From: Candidatus Lucifugimonas marina
GTDB lineage: Bacteria; Chloroflexota; Dehalococcoidia; Lucifugimonadales; Lucifugimonadaceae
Reading direction: 5' to 3'
DNA length: 64,000 bases
Assembly (NCBI GenBank): GCA_029593915.1
Contig: CP046147.1
Coordinates: 2,775,001-2,839,000, forward strand
Shown piece by piece: positions 18,798-26,334 of this stretch (the first letter of the stretch is position 1; every line of letters begins with the position of its first letter). Below the pieces are notes generated by a model. That model had not been told where the DNA came from, ran no database searches, and worked only from the letters and a program-made list of their open reading frames with translations. The translations under genes were made by a program, and so were the position numbers.

Positions 18798-19404
18798 TCA
18801 AACACCAACCCGGCTAACTCCACTCCATCCTCAAAGCCGTAATGGAACTTGAAACGAATCTGCTCGTATCAACATTTGGATCGAGATATCAATTAATTCT
18901 CAGAGCGCGTTGAGATAAGGATTGGTAGATACGGACTCAGATGGCTCTGCTTAAGCTGTGTGAGTGCCTGATGGGTGCTGGTGGTCAATGGTCCAGGTGT
19001 TGAGATACGTAGATATTTAGTACTCAGATGGTCTAAATACTTTTGAGAGTGGATTAATAGCTGCTCGAACCGGTTACAGCGAGCAAGGCTATTAATTTGG
19101 TGGAATCCGGGCTAATCTGTGAACAGAAGTGGGTATTTAGCTCACTCAACACCAAAATGTGTTTACGTATCCCGATTAACCCTAGGTTTTAGGAAACCAT
19201 TGCTCTATCCACTGAGCTACAGGGGCATGACTATCTATTATAAGTTCAAATCATCAATATTTGGTCATTCAAGACGATGGATTTTCTACCGATGCTGGGG
19301 TTTCGGCGTGGATAACAACCTTGCCTTAGTGTCGCAAGTGACGGGGGGAAGGCAGCTTGAAACAAAGCCTTGCTCCTTCATTCACGTGGCGCACGTCCCA
19401 CGAG
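18798..19404. other. Non-coding stretch with a displaced tRNA half
   Basis: No supportable protein gene. The notable content is the inverted copy of the 5' half of tRNA-Arg at 19188-19229. The rest is AT-richer than surrounding coding DNA and shows no match I recognise, consistent with the edge of an integrated or rearranged segment. Confidence 0.5.
19188..19229 (-). repeat. Displaced 5' half of tRNA-Arg(CCT); candidate att remnant
   Basis: The minus strand repeats exactly the first part of the tRNA-Arg gene at 21862-21903, from three bases before the 5' end (CATG) through acceptor strand, D arm and the anticodon CCT plus AAA. Identity is 42 of 42 bases and stops abruptly 3' of the anticodon, so the copy cannot fold as a tRNA. 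The copies are in inverted orientation and flank the zinc-lipoprotein and recombinase genes. Confidence 0.85.
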
Positions 19405-20454
19405 CTAGTCGCAAAGAAGGGCAGTGCGAAGAGCTTCACCGTTTCGTCTCATGATGTCGATGAAGTCAAGGTTTTCTTCGACCTCCTGAGGTGTCCGTAC
19501 CTCAATTGGGTGGAGTTGAACTAAATCAGCACCCGTTTCAAGAGAGACCGTTTCAGCCAACCGATCGCTAACAATTGGCTCTTGCATGATGTGCTTTATG
19601 CCTAGCTCATTGATCCTATCAATCACACTGGCTATCTGCGCTGGTCCGGACTCAAATTCGGGCGACAGGCCTGCGAGACCAAGTTGCTCAAATCCGTACC
19701 GCTCAGCCATGTGACCGAAGGCGAGGTGAGAAACGACGATCGTGGATCGTTCACAATGATCTAGCTGTGCCGACAATTCAGAATCAAGTTGTTGAAGTTC
19801 ACCGATCAATAGTTCGGCGTTCCTCGTGAAACTATCGGCTGATTCTGGGTTAGCACTTGTTAGACCTTCGAGGATGCGATTCACCATCCCCAACGCCTCT
19901 TCAAGATTGAGCCACACATGGGGGTCTAGGCCATCTTTGTGATCGTGCCCTTCGTCAACATCCTCCTCATGTTCATCGTCTATGTGCTGGTCGTGACCAC
20001 TTTCGTGCTCTTCATTTGCATGGTCCTCTTCAAGTTCATGTCCGTCGTGTTCAATCTGACCTTCTTCGAGGATCATTTGTATTTCGGCAGCCTGTACAAC
20101 CTGCAGTCCACTGTTATTAGCGCTTTTAGCTAAATTCAGAGCCCAGCTCTCGAATGCCTCATGGTTGTAGACAAAGACATCAGCATCACCGATGAGTCGA
20201 ACATCGGAAGGGGTCGGCTCAAAATCGTGGGATTCAACTCCTGGTTCAATCATCTGAATGACTCTGACCTGATCCCCACCTATTCGCTCCGTGAAGTAAG
20301 TGAGTGGGTAGATGGTAGTTATGACCTTCACAGGACCGCTCTGGGCTGAACTGTTTTCGACCTTACTTGGCTGTTCGCCCTCACATGCTGTCAGCCCAAG
20401 GACTGCCAAAGCAGTCACCAATATCTGCCCGGCAATAATGATACTAAGTCTCAT
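19405..20454 (-). CDS. Zinc/manganese ABC transporter solute-binding lipoprotein (ZnuA-like)
   Basis: 349 residues. A lipoprotein signal peptide ends with LGLTACEGEQ (Cys about residue 24). The cluster A-I fold is shown by VITTIYPLTYFTERIGGD, GVESHDFEPTPSDVRLI (first metal His), a His/Asp/Glu-rich loop (DHANEEHESGHDQHIDDEHE, about 145-175), LDPHVWLNLEEAL, STIVVSHLAFGHMAERYG and the late GADLVQLHPIE. Metal ligands appear complete. The His-rich loop is typical of zinc-specific ZnuA. No ATPase or permease gene lies beside it, which is unusual. It sits between the displaced tRNA half and the recombinase, so it may be cargo of a mobile segment. Confidence 0.88.
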   Translation of the reverse strand: MRLSIIIAGQILVTALAVLGLTACEGEQPSKVENSSAQSGPVKVITTIYPLTYFTERIGGDQVRVIQMIEPGVESHDFEPTPSDVRLIGDADVFVYNHEAFESWALNLAKSANNSGLQVVQAAEIQMILEEGQIEHDGHELEEDHANEEHESGHDQHIDDEHEEDVDEGHDHKDGLDPHVWLNLEEALGMVNRILEGLTSANPESADSFTRNAELLIGELQQLDSELSAQLDHCERSTIVVSHLAFGHMAERYGFEQLGLAGLSPEFESGPAQIASVIDRINELGIKHIMQEPIVSDRLAETVSLETGADLVQLHPIEVRTPQEVEENLDFIDIMRRNGEALRTALLCD

Positions 20455-20684
20455 AACTATGTGATATTCTACGTTTATAAAAGTAAATACACGGATATTG
20501 TAGGCAGTAAATTATGATACTAGGTCTCAATAATTTGCTCATTTAGTAAATACTCCTAACTCGCATACGTAGCGTCTGCACGGTTCACCCAGCACAAAAG
20601 GAATTCAGGCTTGATATTGCAAGGTTCGAATACCCTCGCAACCACTGCAACAACACCAGATTTCCTGCGCATGAAAAACGGACT

Positions 20685-21767
20685 TCAATAGAGTTCGTCG
20701 TTGATGGCAGTTATGGCTTCATCAGCATCAATAGCCTGAGCGTACCTCAAAGTAGTCTGCGGATCGGAATGCCCAGCGTACCTCTGCACCGACCTCAACG
20801 GCACTCTAGCCCTCAGTAGCCGAGTGATCGCTGTATGGCGGAATCTGTGGGCATATAGCCCATCTGTGAACACCTCAGGGTGCTTACTCTCTATCCTCAC
20901 GAAGAGACTCCGCAGCCCATCTCTGGTTAGTCGCTGCCCCTCGAATGTTTGCCAAAGTGCACCACCTCTATTCCCTCGTTCGACGAGGTAACAGTCAACA
21001 GCCTCTAGCCCTGATTCTCCAATGGTCACAACTCTCTGTTTACTACCCTTCCCGGTGACCATCACACGCCCTTTATCACCAACGTCATTCACGTTCATTG
21101 ACAACAATTCAGAGGCTCGCACGGCAGAGTTGAGCAACACCATCAACATCGCTCTATTGCGAAGCCTGAGTAAAGCATTCGTACCTTTGTCTATGGTTCT
21201 GAACATCTGCTCTACCTCTGTATCCGAGTATTCCAGAGTCTGAGCCTGACTCCCTTTTACTTTGATTCCATCGACGGGGTTTTTCCATTCGCTGGTCGTA
21301 TCGCATTCTTCTCCTACATATAAGAAGAACGTTTTTAGACACTGATGGAACAATTTGATCCCACCGGAATTCAAAGTTCTAGGTGCACCTGACCTACCTT
21401 TCTTTATGAAAGCTAGGAACGCAGAGATGTTTGCTCGCTGAATCTCTCTTACATCGGAAATCTGATGTTTTTCACACCACACGGCGAAAGGATGCAATTT
21501 GCCTCGATAGAACTCCAATGTAGAAGATGCAAGATGTGACGATCTGTCTTCAATGAACTTGTCGATCAAACTTGATGGGCAGTGATCAAGGTCAGTTGCC
21601 ACGGGTCTTCGCAACCATGAAGCTAATTTCCTAGTCATCGCTTTACTAGGTTTGCGTTTACCATTTAAGACTAGTGAGAGAAGTGCTGGCGAGACTTCCA
21701 ACTGACTCGCAAGGTTTCGGAGCGACAGACCCAGATATTCTTGTCTAGTTCGTATTTTCTTCAGCAT
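20685..21767 (-). CDS. Tyrosine recombinase with N-terminal XRE-like HTH domain
   Basis: 360 residues. Residues 1-55 (TRQEYLGLSLRNLASQLEVS, then PALLSLVLNGKRKPSKAM) form a helix-turn-helix of the XRE/Cro type. Residues 65-170 are a SAM-like core-binding domain (LIDKFIEDRSSHLASSTLEF). The catalytic domain carries Arg in SAVRASELLS, Lys in TGKGSKQR, HRFRHTAITRLL, GHSDPQTTLRYA with His and the Tyr nucleophile, so it appears active. The gene reads away from tRNA-Arg(CCT), whose 5' half is duplicated at 19188. A 10-10-10 inverted repeat abuts its ATG, suggesting autoregulation by the HTH. Fused HTH-recombinases of this size are not the usual XerC/D form. Confidence 0.92.
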   Translation of the reverse strand: MLKKIRTRQEYLGLSLRNLASQLEVSPALLSLVLNGKRKPSKAMTRKLASWLRRPVATDLDHCPSSLIDKFIEDRSSHLASSTLEFYRGKLHPFAVWCEKHQISDVREIQRANISAFLAFIKKGRSGAPRTLNSGGIKLFHQCLKTFFLYVGEECDTTSEWKNPVDGIKVKGSQAQTLEYSDTEVEQMFRTIDKGTNALLRLRNRAMLMVLLNSAVRASELLSMNVNDVGDKGRVMVTGKGSKQRVVTIGESGLEAVDCYLVERGNRGGALWQTFEGQRLTRDGLRSLFVRIESKHPEVFTDGLYAHRFRHTAITRLLRARVPLRSVQRYAGHSDPQTTLRYAQAIDADEAITAINDELY

Positions 21768-21797
21768 GTAAACACTTAGCCATTACAAAGTGTTTAC
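21768..21797. promoter_or_regulatory. Perfect 10-bp inverted repeat at the recombinase start codon
   Basis: GTAAACACTT (21768-21777) and AAGTGTTTAC (21788-21797) are perfect inverse complements separated by 10 bases. Half-site centres are 20 bases apart (two helical turns). The left arm touches the ATG at 21767, so a protein bound here would block translation-proximal transcription. It may be an operator for the recombinase's own HTH, or an arm/core site for recombination. Confidence 0.7.
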
Positions 21798-21864
21798 AAA
21801 TCGACAATAACATTTGTCTATATAGGCTCAAATTTTTGTGATTTGAACTTAGAATAGAACGCAT

Positions 21865-21940
21865 GCCCCTGTAGCTCAGTGGATAGAGCAATGGTTTCCT
21901 AAACCGTGTGTCGCGTGTTCGATTCACGCCAGGGGTACCA
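21865..21940 (+). tRNA. tRNA-Arg (anticodon CCT)
   Basis: It folds as a complete cloverleaf: acceptor GCCCCTG with CAGGGGT (one G-U at 1:72), D arm GCTC/GAGC, anticodon stem ATGGT/ACCGT with loop TTCCTAA (anticodon CCT, reading AGG), T arm CGTGT-TCGATTC-ACG type, and an encoded CCA. Its first 39 bases are duplicated in inverted orientation at 19188-19229. A terminator follows. Confidence 0.95.
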
Positions 21941-21955
21941 CTTCGTAGATACATC

Positions 21956-21984
21956 AAACGCCTCGATTCGCTCGAGGCGTTTGT
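21956..21984 (+). terminator. Terminator of tRNA-Arg
   Basis: AAACGCCTCGA (21956-21966) pairs perfectly with TCGAGGCGTTT (21972-21982) over a 5-base loop, 16 bases after the tRNA. The T-run is short. Confidence 0.7.
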
Positions 21985-22079
21985 GCGCTCTTACTAAGGT
22001 GTGGAGCAGGTTCACGACGGTCAGGATTCGGCGCGAATACTCCACTCCCAACACACTCAACCTGCTGTTCAGACCAAGT

Positions 22080-22673
22080 ATGGTCACGCCAATGAACTCG
22101 AACAGCCGCACAAACATAGGGCGCAAGCCGGCAATCGATCGCATAGCCGAAAGCCTATTCGTCACAACCCGTCAGATCGAAGGTGGAGTGATAGCGTTTC
22201 GACTCATTGCGACCCTACCGCTAATGATGCTGATGTTCGCCAGCCGAGAGCGGCTTCCCTACTGGGAATTCGCAATCGCAGCCATCGCCACGATGTTTAT
22301 TGCCAACCTTTGGCTCCGCACAACGAATAACCGCAAACGAATCCCGTTACTGCGATTAGCTTTAATCGGATCAGCTATCGATACAGCGCTATTGCTAACA
22401 GTCTCGTTCCTCGCCATAAGGGCTTCGGCAAATATCAACTCAACCAGCGAAATGTGGCTCATATTCCCGCTTGTAATACTCACTTTTGTCTACAGAACCA
22501 AACCGTTCGTCGGCATCGCTTACGCTGTCCTGCTCACGGCCTGGTACTCAGCAAACATCATTGGTTTCTTCGACCCCTCAGATCGCGCAGTAACTGAACT
22601 ACCGATCCGGGCAACATTCTTCGTTTTGATCGGCGGACTGGCAGCCATTCTCGGAAACAGTCTCAGACAGTAG
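22080..22673 (+). CDS. Six-helix membrane protein, like the sensor half of a signalling protein
   Basis: 197 residues from the ATG at 22080, or 193 from 22092. The same frame is open back into the tRNA but that part is not protein-like. Six hydrophobic segments are clear (GGVIAFRLIATLPLMMLMFA, WEFAIAAIATMFIANLWL, LRLALIGSAIDTALLLTVSF, MWLIFPLVILTFVY, GIAYAVLLTAWYSANIIGFF, ATFFVLIGGLAAILG). The layout resembles the N-terminal membrane region of histidine kinases or cyclases. The protein stops (SLRQ) just where a cytoplasmic output domain would begin, so it may be a truncated sensor. No good ribosome site is seen. No family is assigned. Confidence 0.55.
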   Translation: MVTPMNSNSRTNIGRKPAIDRIAESLFVTTRQIEGGVIAFRLIATLPLMMLMFASRERLPYWEFAIAAIATMFIANLWLRTTNNRKRIPLLRLALIGSAIDTALLLTVSFLAIRASANINSTSEMWLIFPLVILTFVYRTKPFVGIAYAVLLTAWYSANIIGFFDPSDRAVTELPIRATFFVLIGGLAAILGNSLRQ

Positions 22674-22724
22674 GGTTCCGAGTAGAGGCTTCAGGCACTA
22701 TCAGCACTTAGATCTGCGCTGACC

Positions 22725-22752
22725 TGTCGTCCTTCGAGAACCTCAGGATGAC
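22725..22752 (+). repeat. Short hairpin repeat of the CCTTCGA...TCAGGATGAC type
   Basis: GTCGTCCTTCGAGAACCTCAGG followed by ATGAC can fold by pairing GTCGTCCT with AGGATGAC. I recall similar sequences dispersed between genes in environmental bacterial genomes; only one copy is seen here. Confidence 0.45.
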
Positions 22753-22770
22753 ATTCGCTATCTGTCCCAA

Positions 22771-22815
22771 AAAATAAAAACGCCCGCCAGATAAACAAAT
22801 ATCCAGCGGGCGTTT
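22771..22815 (-). terminator. Terminator of the RraA-like gene
   Basis: Read on the minus strand, AAACGCCCGC pairs with GCGGGCGTTT (22778-22787 with 22806-22815). The hairpin is followed by an A/T run (TTTTTATTTT) and lies 40 bases beyond the stop at 22855. Confidence 0.8.
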
Positions 22816-22854
22816 CATTTAGTTCGCTAAAACATCCGAACTAGCGAACGGCAC

Positions 22855-23601
22855 TTACTTGCCGTTTGCCTTCTTCCACTCTTCGTACTCGGGTCGAGCC
22901 TCGTCAGAGAGAGGGTAGTAGAGACGAAGATCGCCGCCCTGTTCCAGCTTCTGTCGGCTGAACTCTTCCCACTCAGCGTGAACCTCACCGGCTGCGGCAA
23001 GCTCTTCAGCAAGGTGAATCGGAACAACTACAACACCGTCATCGTCAGCGATGATGATGTCGCCAGGAGCAACGTATGTGCCGCCAACCGCAATCGGAAC
23101 GTTCACTGCGTAAGGGAATATTTCAGTCTGAGTGTGGAAGTTAGGCGTTACACCCTTCAACCACAATCCCAATCCCTCAGGTGCCTCTGGGTAGTCACGA
23201 ATGCAGCCGTCAACAACAACTCCAATACCACCAGCTCCCTGGAAGTAAGTAAGCATCATGTTGCCGAACACACCGCTGGTCATGCTTCCACGAGCGTCAA
23301 CGACGATTACGTCACCGTCCTGCGTCCCGTATAGAGCATGCCGGTGGAGCTGTAGTTCAGGATCGGTGTACTCACCATCGGCGTACACGTCGTCACGCTT
23401 AGGCATGAACTGAAGAGTTGCGGCAGGGCCAACAATCTTCTTGCCTGGTGTGTATGGGTTCGGCCCCGGGATGAAGCAGTTTGAAACGCCAAGTTTGTTG
23501 AGGTCACCGGCAGCAGTCGCCGAGCTAACGTGCTCGTACAACTTAGCGATCAGCTCTTTGGAAGGTCGCTTAATGTCTTGAATATCTTTGGGATCTTGCA
23601 T
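22855..23601 (-). CDS. RraA-family protein (HMG/CHA aldolase or dimethylmenaquinone methyltransferase-like)
   Basis: 248 residues. The core motif QGAGGIGVVVDGCIRDYPEA near residues 125-145 matches the RraA fold, where Arg-Asp binds substrate and Mg2+. GPAATLQFMP, VIVVDARGSMTSGVFGNMML and PGDIIIADDDGVVVVP complete the family pattern. Members are 4-hydroxy-4-methyl-2-oxoglutarate aldolases that cleave pyruvate from carboxylic acids, or regulators of RNase E. The DGxxRD aldolase residues and the catabolic surroundings favour an aldolase. The N-terminal extension (about 35 residues) and the C-terminal 40 residues make it longer than E. coli RraA (161 residues). It is monocistronic with its own terminator. 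Confidence 0.85.
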   Translation of the reverse strand: MQDPKDIQDIKRPSKELIAKLYEHVSSATAAGDLNKLGVSNCFIPGPNPYTPGKKIVGPAATLQFMPKRDDVYADGEYTDPELQLHRHALYGTQDGDVIVVDARGSMTSGVFGNMMLTYFQGAGGIGVVVDGCIRDYPEAPEGLGLWLKGVTPNFHTQTEIFPYAVNVPIAVGGTYVAPGDIIIADDDGVVVVPIHLAEELAAAGEVHAEWEEFSRQKLEQGGDLRLYYPLSDEARPEYEEWKKANGK

Positions 23602-24135
23602 CTAAATAAACAGTTCCTTGTTCTTGGAATAACTCCAAGCGAATTACATTGTGTCGGCACACTGAAATCAGGACAGCATCGAATAAGGAAACGACAGAAC
23701 TGTCAGAACCGGCCTATCCACGTAGATTTCGAAAGTGCGACGAGTGAACACTAAACACCGATTCGCCTCACCGCAAGTAAATACGAATTTTCGTTGCCAG
23801 CAGATCAGAGAACGAACGAATTAATACAAATTCCAAATCGGCATATTAGACCGGAAATGTCATGACTTAGTACGAATCGTAGTCATTTTAACTCTAAATT
23901 AACCGTTCGATCACGATCTCCATTCTGAAGAGTTACCCACATTTCCCCGCGAGAACCTTTACTGTTAAGCCGCATTCAGCTGGTTCGGCGCATGAACGTG
24001 TCAACGAGATTACGTTGTGCGGTGAACGCTAAAGCAGAATGTGAAAAGAGATCGTGGGACGATAACCGTATGTAACGGTACTGGATATGTTCACAATGAG
24101 CATTCGATGGGATTCCCACGTACGAGGCTTGATTT
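23602..24135. other. Intergenic region, divergent promoters of RraA-like and RRM genes
   Basis: No gene is seen in 530 bases. The region is AT-rich in its middle part. The stretch from about 23,990 to the ATG at 24136 could be a long 5' leader for the RNA-binding protein, as in cold-regulated RRM genes. I could not define a promoter. Confidence 0.4.
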
Positions 24136-24456
24136 ATGGGTAAGAAGTTATTTGTTGGTAGCCTGGCCTGGGCGACAGATTCGTCTGGTCTCCGAGCAGC
24201 TTTCGAGCGATTCGGCGAGATCGAAGAGGCACAGGTAATCAGCGACCGTGAGACCGGCAGGTCACGCGGTTTCGGTTTTGTAACCTTCACAGAAGAAGGC
24301 GTAACTCAGAACGCTATTTCAGAAATGAACGGCGCTGAGCTTGATGGTCGACCAATCGTTGTAAACGAAGCACGCGACCAGGCTCCTCGTGGCGGCGGCG
24401 GCGGCGGTGGATACCGTGGCGGCGGCGGTGGCGGCGGACGTCGAGAACGCTGGTAA
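24136..24456 (+). CDS. RRM RNA-binding protein with glycine-rich tail
   Basis: 106 residues. RNP2 is KLFVGSLAWATD (residues 4-15) and RNP1 is RGFGFVTF (about 44-51), a full single RRM domain. The tail is almost pure glycine with Arg and Tyr (GGGGGGGYRGGGGGGGRRERW), as in cyanobacterial and other bacterial cold-inducible Rbp proteins. It probably binds single-stranded RNA and may act as an RNA chaperone. It is monocistronic, with a long upstream leader and a strong terminator downstream. Confidence 0.95.
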   Translation: MGKKLFVGSLAWATDSSGLRAAFERFGEIEEAQVISDRETGRSRGFGFVTFTEEGVTQNAISEMNGAELDGRPIVVNEARDQAPRGGGGGGGYRGGGGGGGRRERW

Positions 24457-24498
24457 GCCAGCGTTAGTAGTTTCACCAACTACCAACCGAAATCTAAG

Positions 24499-24531
24499 CG
24501 GGTGCAGCCAATGGCTGCACCCGTTTTGTTT
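24499..24531 (+). terminator. Terminator of the RRM gene
   Basis: CGGGTGCAGCC (24499-24509) pairs perfectly with GGCTGCACCCG (24513-24523), loop AAT, followed by TTTTGTTT. Confidence 0.93.
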
Positions 24532-24583
24532 AAGCTTTTGCGTGAGGCGTTAGGTCGCGCTCGTCATAGAATGACTCGGCTCC

Positions 24584-24632
24584 GCATCGCAATCTACCCT
24601 CCCACTAACTCCCTCCCGAAGGAAGGAGGACA
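24584..24632 (-). repeat. Dispersed repeat family B (minus orientation)
   Basis: Read on the minus strand: GTCCTCCTTCCTTCGGGAGG, then GAGTTAGTGGGAGGGTAGAT. It matches the two copies at 28725-28822, including a CTTCC-TTCG-GGAAG-type hairpin and the trailing GGGTAGATTGC. Confidence 0.65.
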
Positions 24633-24708
24633 TACATGGGATTAAGGTGATTGCCGCCGCACAAGTGGAGTGATCAGTTCCCCTTCCCCCAAACGCCTAA
24701 CCCCACGC

Positions 24709-24745
24709 AAAAAAATAGTCCGCTCTCGGGGTAGAGAGCGGACTA
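24709..24745 (-). terminator. Strong terminator of the archaellin-like gene
   Basis: On the minus strand, TAGTCCGCTCTC pairs perfectly with GAGAGCGGACTA (24734-24745 with 24716-24727) and is followed by seven T (24709-24715 read as A on plus). It is 79 bases downstream of the stop at 24824. Its strength suggests high expression. Confidence 0.93.
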
Positions 24746-24823
24746 TATGAATTGACGCTGAAGTCGGGGCCAGAAATTAGATTCGGGGCAGGAATCCTAA
24801 TCGAACTCCAAGTCAAATTACAT

Positions 24824-25531
24824 CTACTTCAAATCCATGACTGCGTCGAGTCGTGACGGAAGACTTCGCTCAACATTGAGAGTTGCTCCATCTGGCGGAC
24901 TCAAAGTCAACGAGAACTTGTCATTCTTATCCAGAATCGTACCGGTCGAAAGAATACCGTTCGCACCGTTTGAATCGGTGGTCCAGTAGCTAGTAGCTGA
25001 ACTTGAGGTAATTGCCTCAGTAGTGTCACGAATCAACAACCACACGCTGATCTCGGCCTTCTCGCCGGTCTCAAGCAGGTTGTCACCGTTGTTAGTGCCT
25101 AGCCAGTCAACACTCCATGGAACATCGCCCATGAACTGGTTCTGATCGTTGTACGAAACAACAGTCTTGTACTCTGCGCCGCTAGAAATATCTGGGTCTG
25201 TTCCAGAACCATCAGCTGTATACGGAGCCGTCAGGTCAACCGGTTCGCCACCGACAGCGTTCGAAACAATGAACGAAACCTTATAGATAGTGTCCGTTCC
25301 ACCACGGTCAGCCTTGTAAGCAACAACGGCTCCACGTGGATCGAGGGAACTCTTGGTCTCTTGAATTCCAGCAAAGATGGTCTCTTTCGACCTCTCTGAA
25401 GCAAAAATACCAGTCGAAAGCACGGTGAATGCAAACACCGACGCAACAACTACAAACGCAATCAAAATGATTGCCGTCTCAAGCCCGGTAATACCGCGCT
25501 GCGACGTTTCTCGGGGGTTTGTCCTAAACAT
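24824..25531 (-). CDS. Archaellin/type IV pilin-like protein with class III signal peptide
   Basis: 235 residues from the ATG at 25531, chosen because AGGAG lies nine bases upstream; a longer start at 25567 is possible. The N-terminus reads MFRTNPRETSQRG then ITGLETAIILIAFVVVASVF. A charged leader ending in Arg-Gly, cleaved before a 20-residue hydrophobic assembly helix with Glu at +5, is the archaellin/class III layout. What follows (SERSKETIFAGIQETKSSL, RGAVVAYKAD) matches archaeal flagellins more than bacterial pilins. The C-terminal part is a beta-rich Ser/Thr/Asp domain, as in archaellin outer domains. No motor or chaperone gene (arlI, arlJ and others) is in the window. A surface filament subunit is inferred. 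Confidence 0.75.
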   Translation of the reverse strand: MFRTNPRETSQRGITGLETAIILIAFVVVASVFAFTVLSTGIFASERSKETIFAGIQETKSSLDPRGAVVAYKADRGGTDTIYKVSFIVSNAVGGEPVDLTAPYTADGSGTDPDISSGAEYKTVVSYNDQNQFMGDVPWSVDWLGTNNGDNLLETGEKAEISVWLLIRDTTEAITSSSATSYWTTDSNGANGILSTGTILDKNDKFSLTLSPPDGATLNVERSLPSRLDAVMDLK

Positions 25532-25898
25532 ATTGCCTGGCTCCTCAACCAATCCCGGGATTCTCATAACTAATAACTCCGGTAGGCGTGTAATTCATGT
25601 GGCCAAACCGCTGCCGATCCGTCAATTGGGAGTCCGGTGCAAAGGCCATATATCAATAGTTACCACCTACCCAAACCACCTACTGCCCTCATGGAATCGC
25701 TCAACCGCTCCGATGGGTTCACTACCAATGTGGGCAGCCACGCGAACCCCAGTGGAAGCTTGCCCGTCACTCGGCATGCCATTGAGATAGGCCCACACCA
25801 TTCCAATACCTAAGCAACTAAAACAGGGTCACGGAATTGAGCCGCATATCATCCCGACGCAGGGCGGCAAGAGGAGAAGCTGTCGCACGCCACCAGCA
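25532..25898. other. Intergenic region upstream of the archaellin-like gene
   Basis: No gene is supportable. The region holds the promoter and leader of the archaellin-like gene (minus) and the 3' end of clpS. Nothing repetitive was recognised. Confidence 0.4.
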
Positions 25899-26231
25899 TT
25901 ACCAGCCCGGTTCTACATCACAGTTAAGCTGAAGCACCCTCAGCGAATTTCGATACTTCAGAGCCTGCTCTCGACCACAGAGCGTCGCAACACCTTTGCC
26001 CGTGTTGTGCGCCTCCAACATGATCAGCGTGGCCTCGGTTGTCGACATTTCAGGAAACGTTTTGATCAGCGCCCAAATCACGTAATCCATCGAGTGATAG
26101 GTGTCGTCAAAGATCACCACAACCCAACGATCCGATCTGCCATCGGCAGTTTCAACAACCTCTGCAGGTGTGGTGGTGCGCCCAATTTCCGGCTCTGCAA
26201 ATGCGGCGATCTCTTGAATGCTGTTCCACAT
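25899..26231 (-). CDS. clpS: ATP-dependent Clp protease adaptor ClpS
   Basis: 110 residues from the ATG at 26231. The ClpS core is clear: RWVVVIFDDTYHSMDYVIWA (compare YKVVLLNDDYTPMEFV), FPEMSTTEATLIMLEAHNTG (compare MxVHxxG) and VATLCGREQALKYRNSL, ending CDVEPG. The N-degron pocket Asp pair and the MLEAH motif are present. ClpS hands N-end-rule substrates to ClpAP/ClpCP. Upstream in-frame codons exist but overlap the divergent enolase gene and are not family-like. It is divergent from the first enolase paralogue with about 100 bases of shared promoter space; there is no functional link beyond position. Confidence 0.88.
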   Translation of the reverse strand: MWNSIQEIAAFAEPEIGRTTTPAEVVETADGRSDRWVVVIFDDTYHSMDYVIWALIKTFPEMSTTEATLIMLEAHNTGKGVATLCGREQALKYRNSLRVLQLNCDVEPGW

Positions 26232-26334
26232 ATCAAACTGAACACCCTTGACACCGTTGCTCAACGGGAGGAATCTTTTCCGGCAATCATTTTTGCTAGC
26301 CGAATCATTCAATCGAAACGAAAGTCCTTCATTA

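Noticed and set aside
19119..19454. Plus-strand 111-codon frame and similar frame at 21745-21957 (minus) sharing a peptide
   Set aside because: The shared peptide is only the translation of the complementary strand of the duplicated tRNA-Arg half.
21906..22079. N-terminal extension of the 6-TM protein back to 21906
   Set aside because: It begins inside tRNA-Arg and crosses its terminator; the translated part has no hydrophobic or family features.
26248..26334. Upstream start of enolase paralogue 1
   Set aside because: Alignment with paralogues 2 and 3 places the start at 26335; the extra 29 codons lie in the shared promoter region with clpS.
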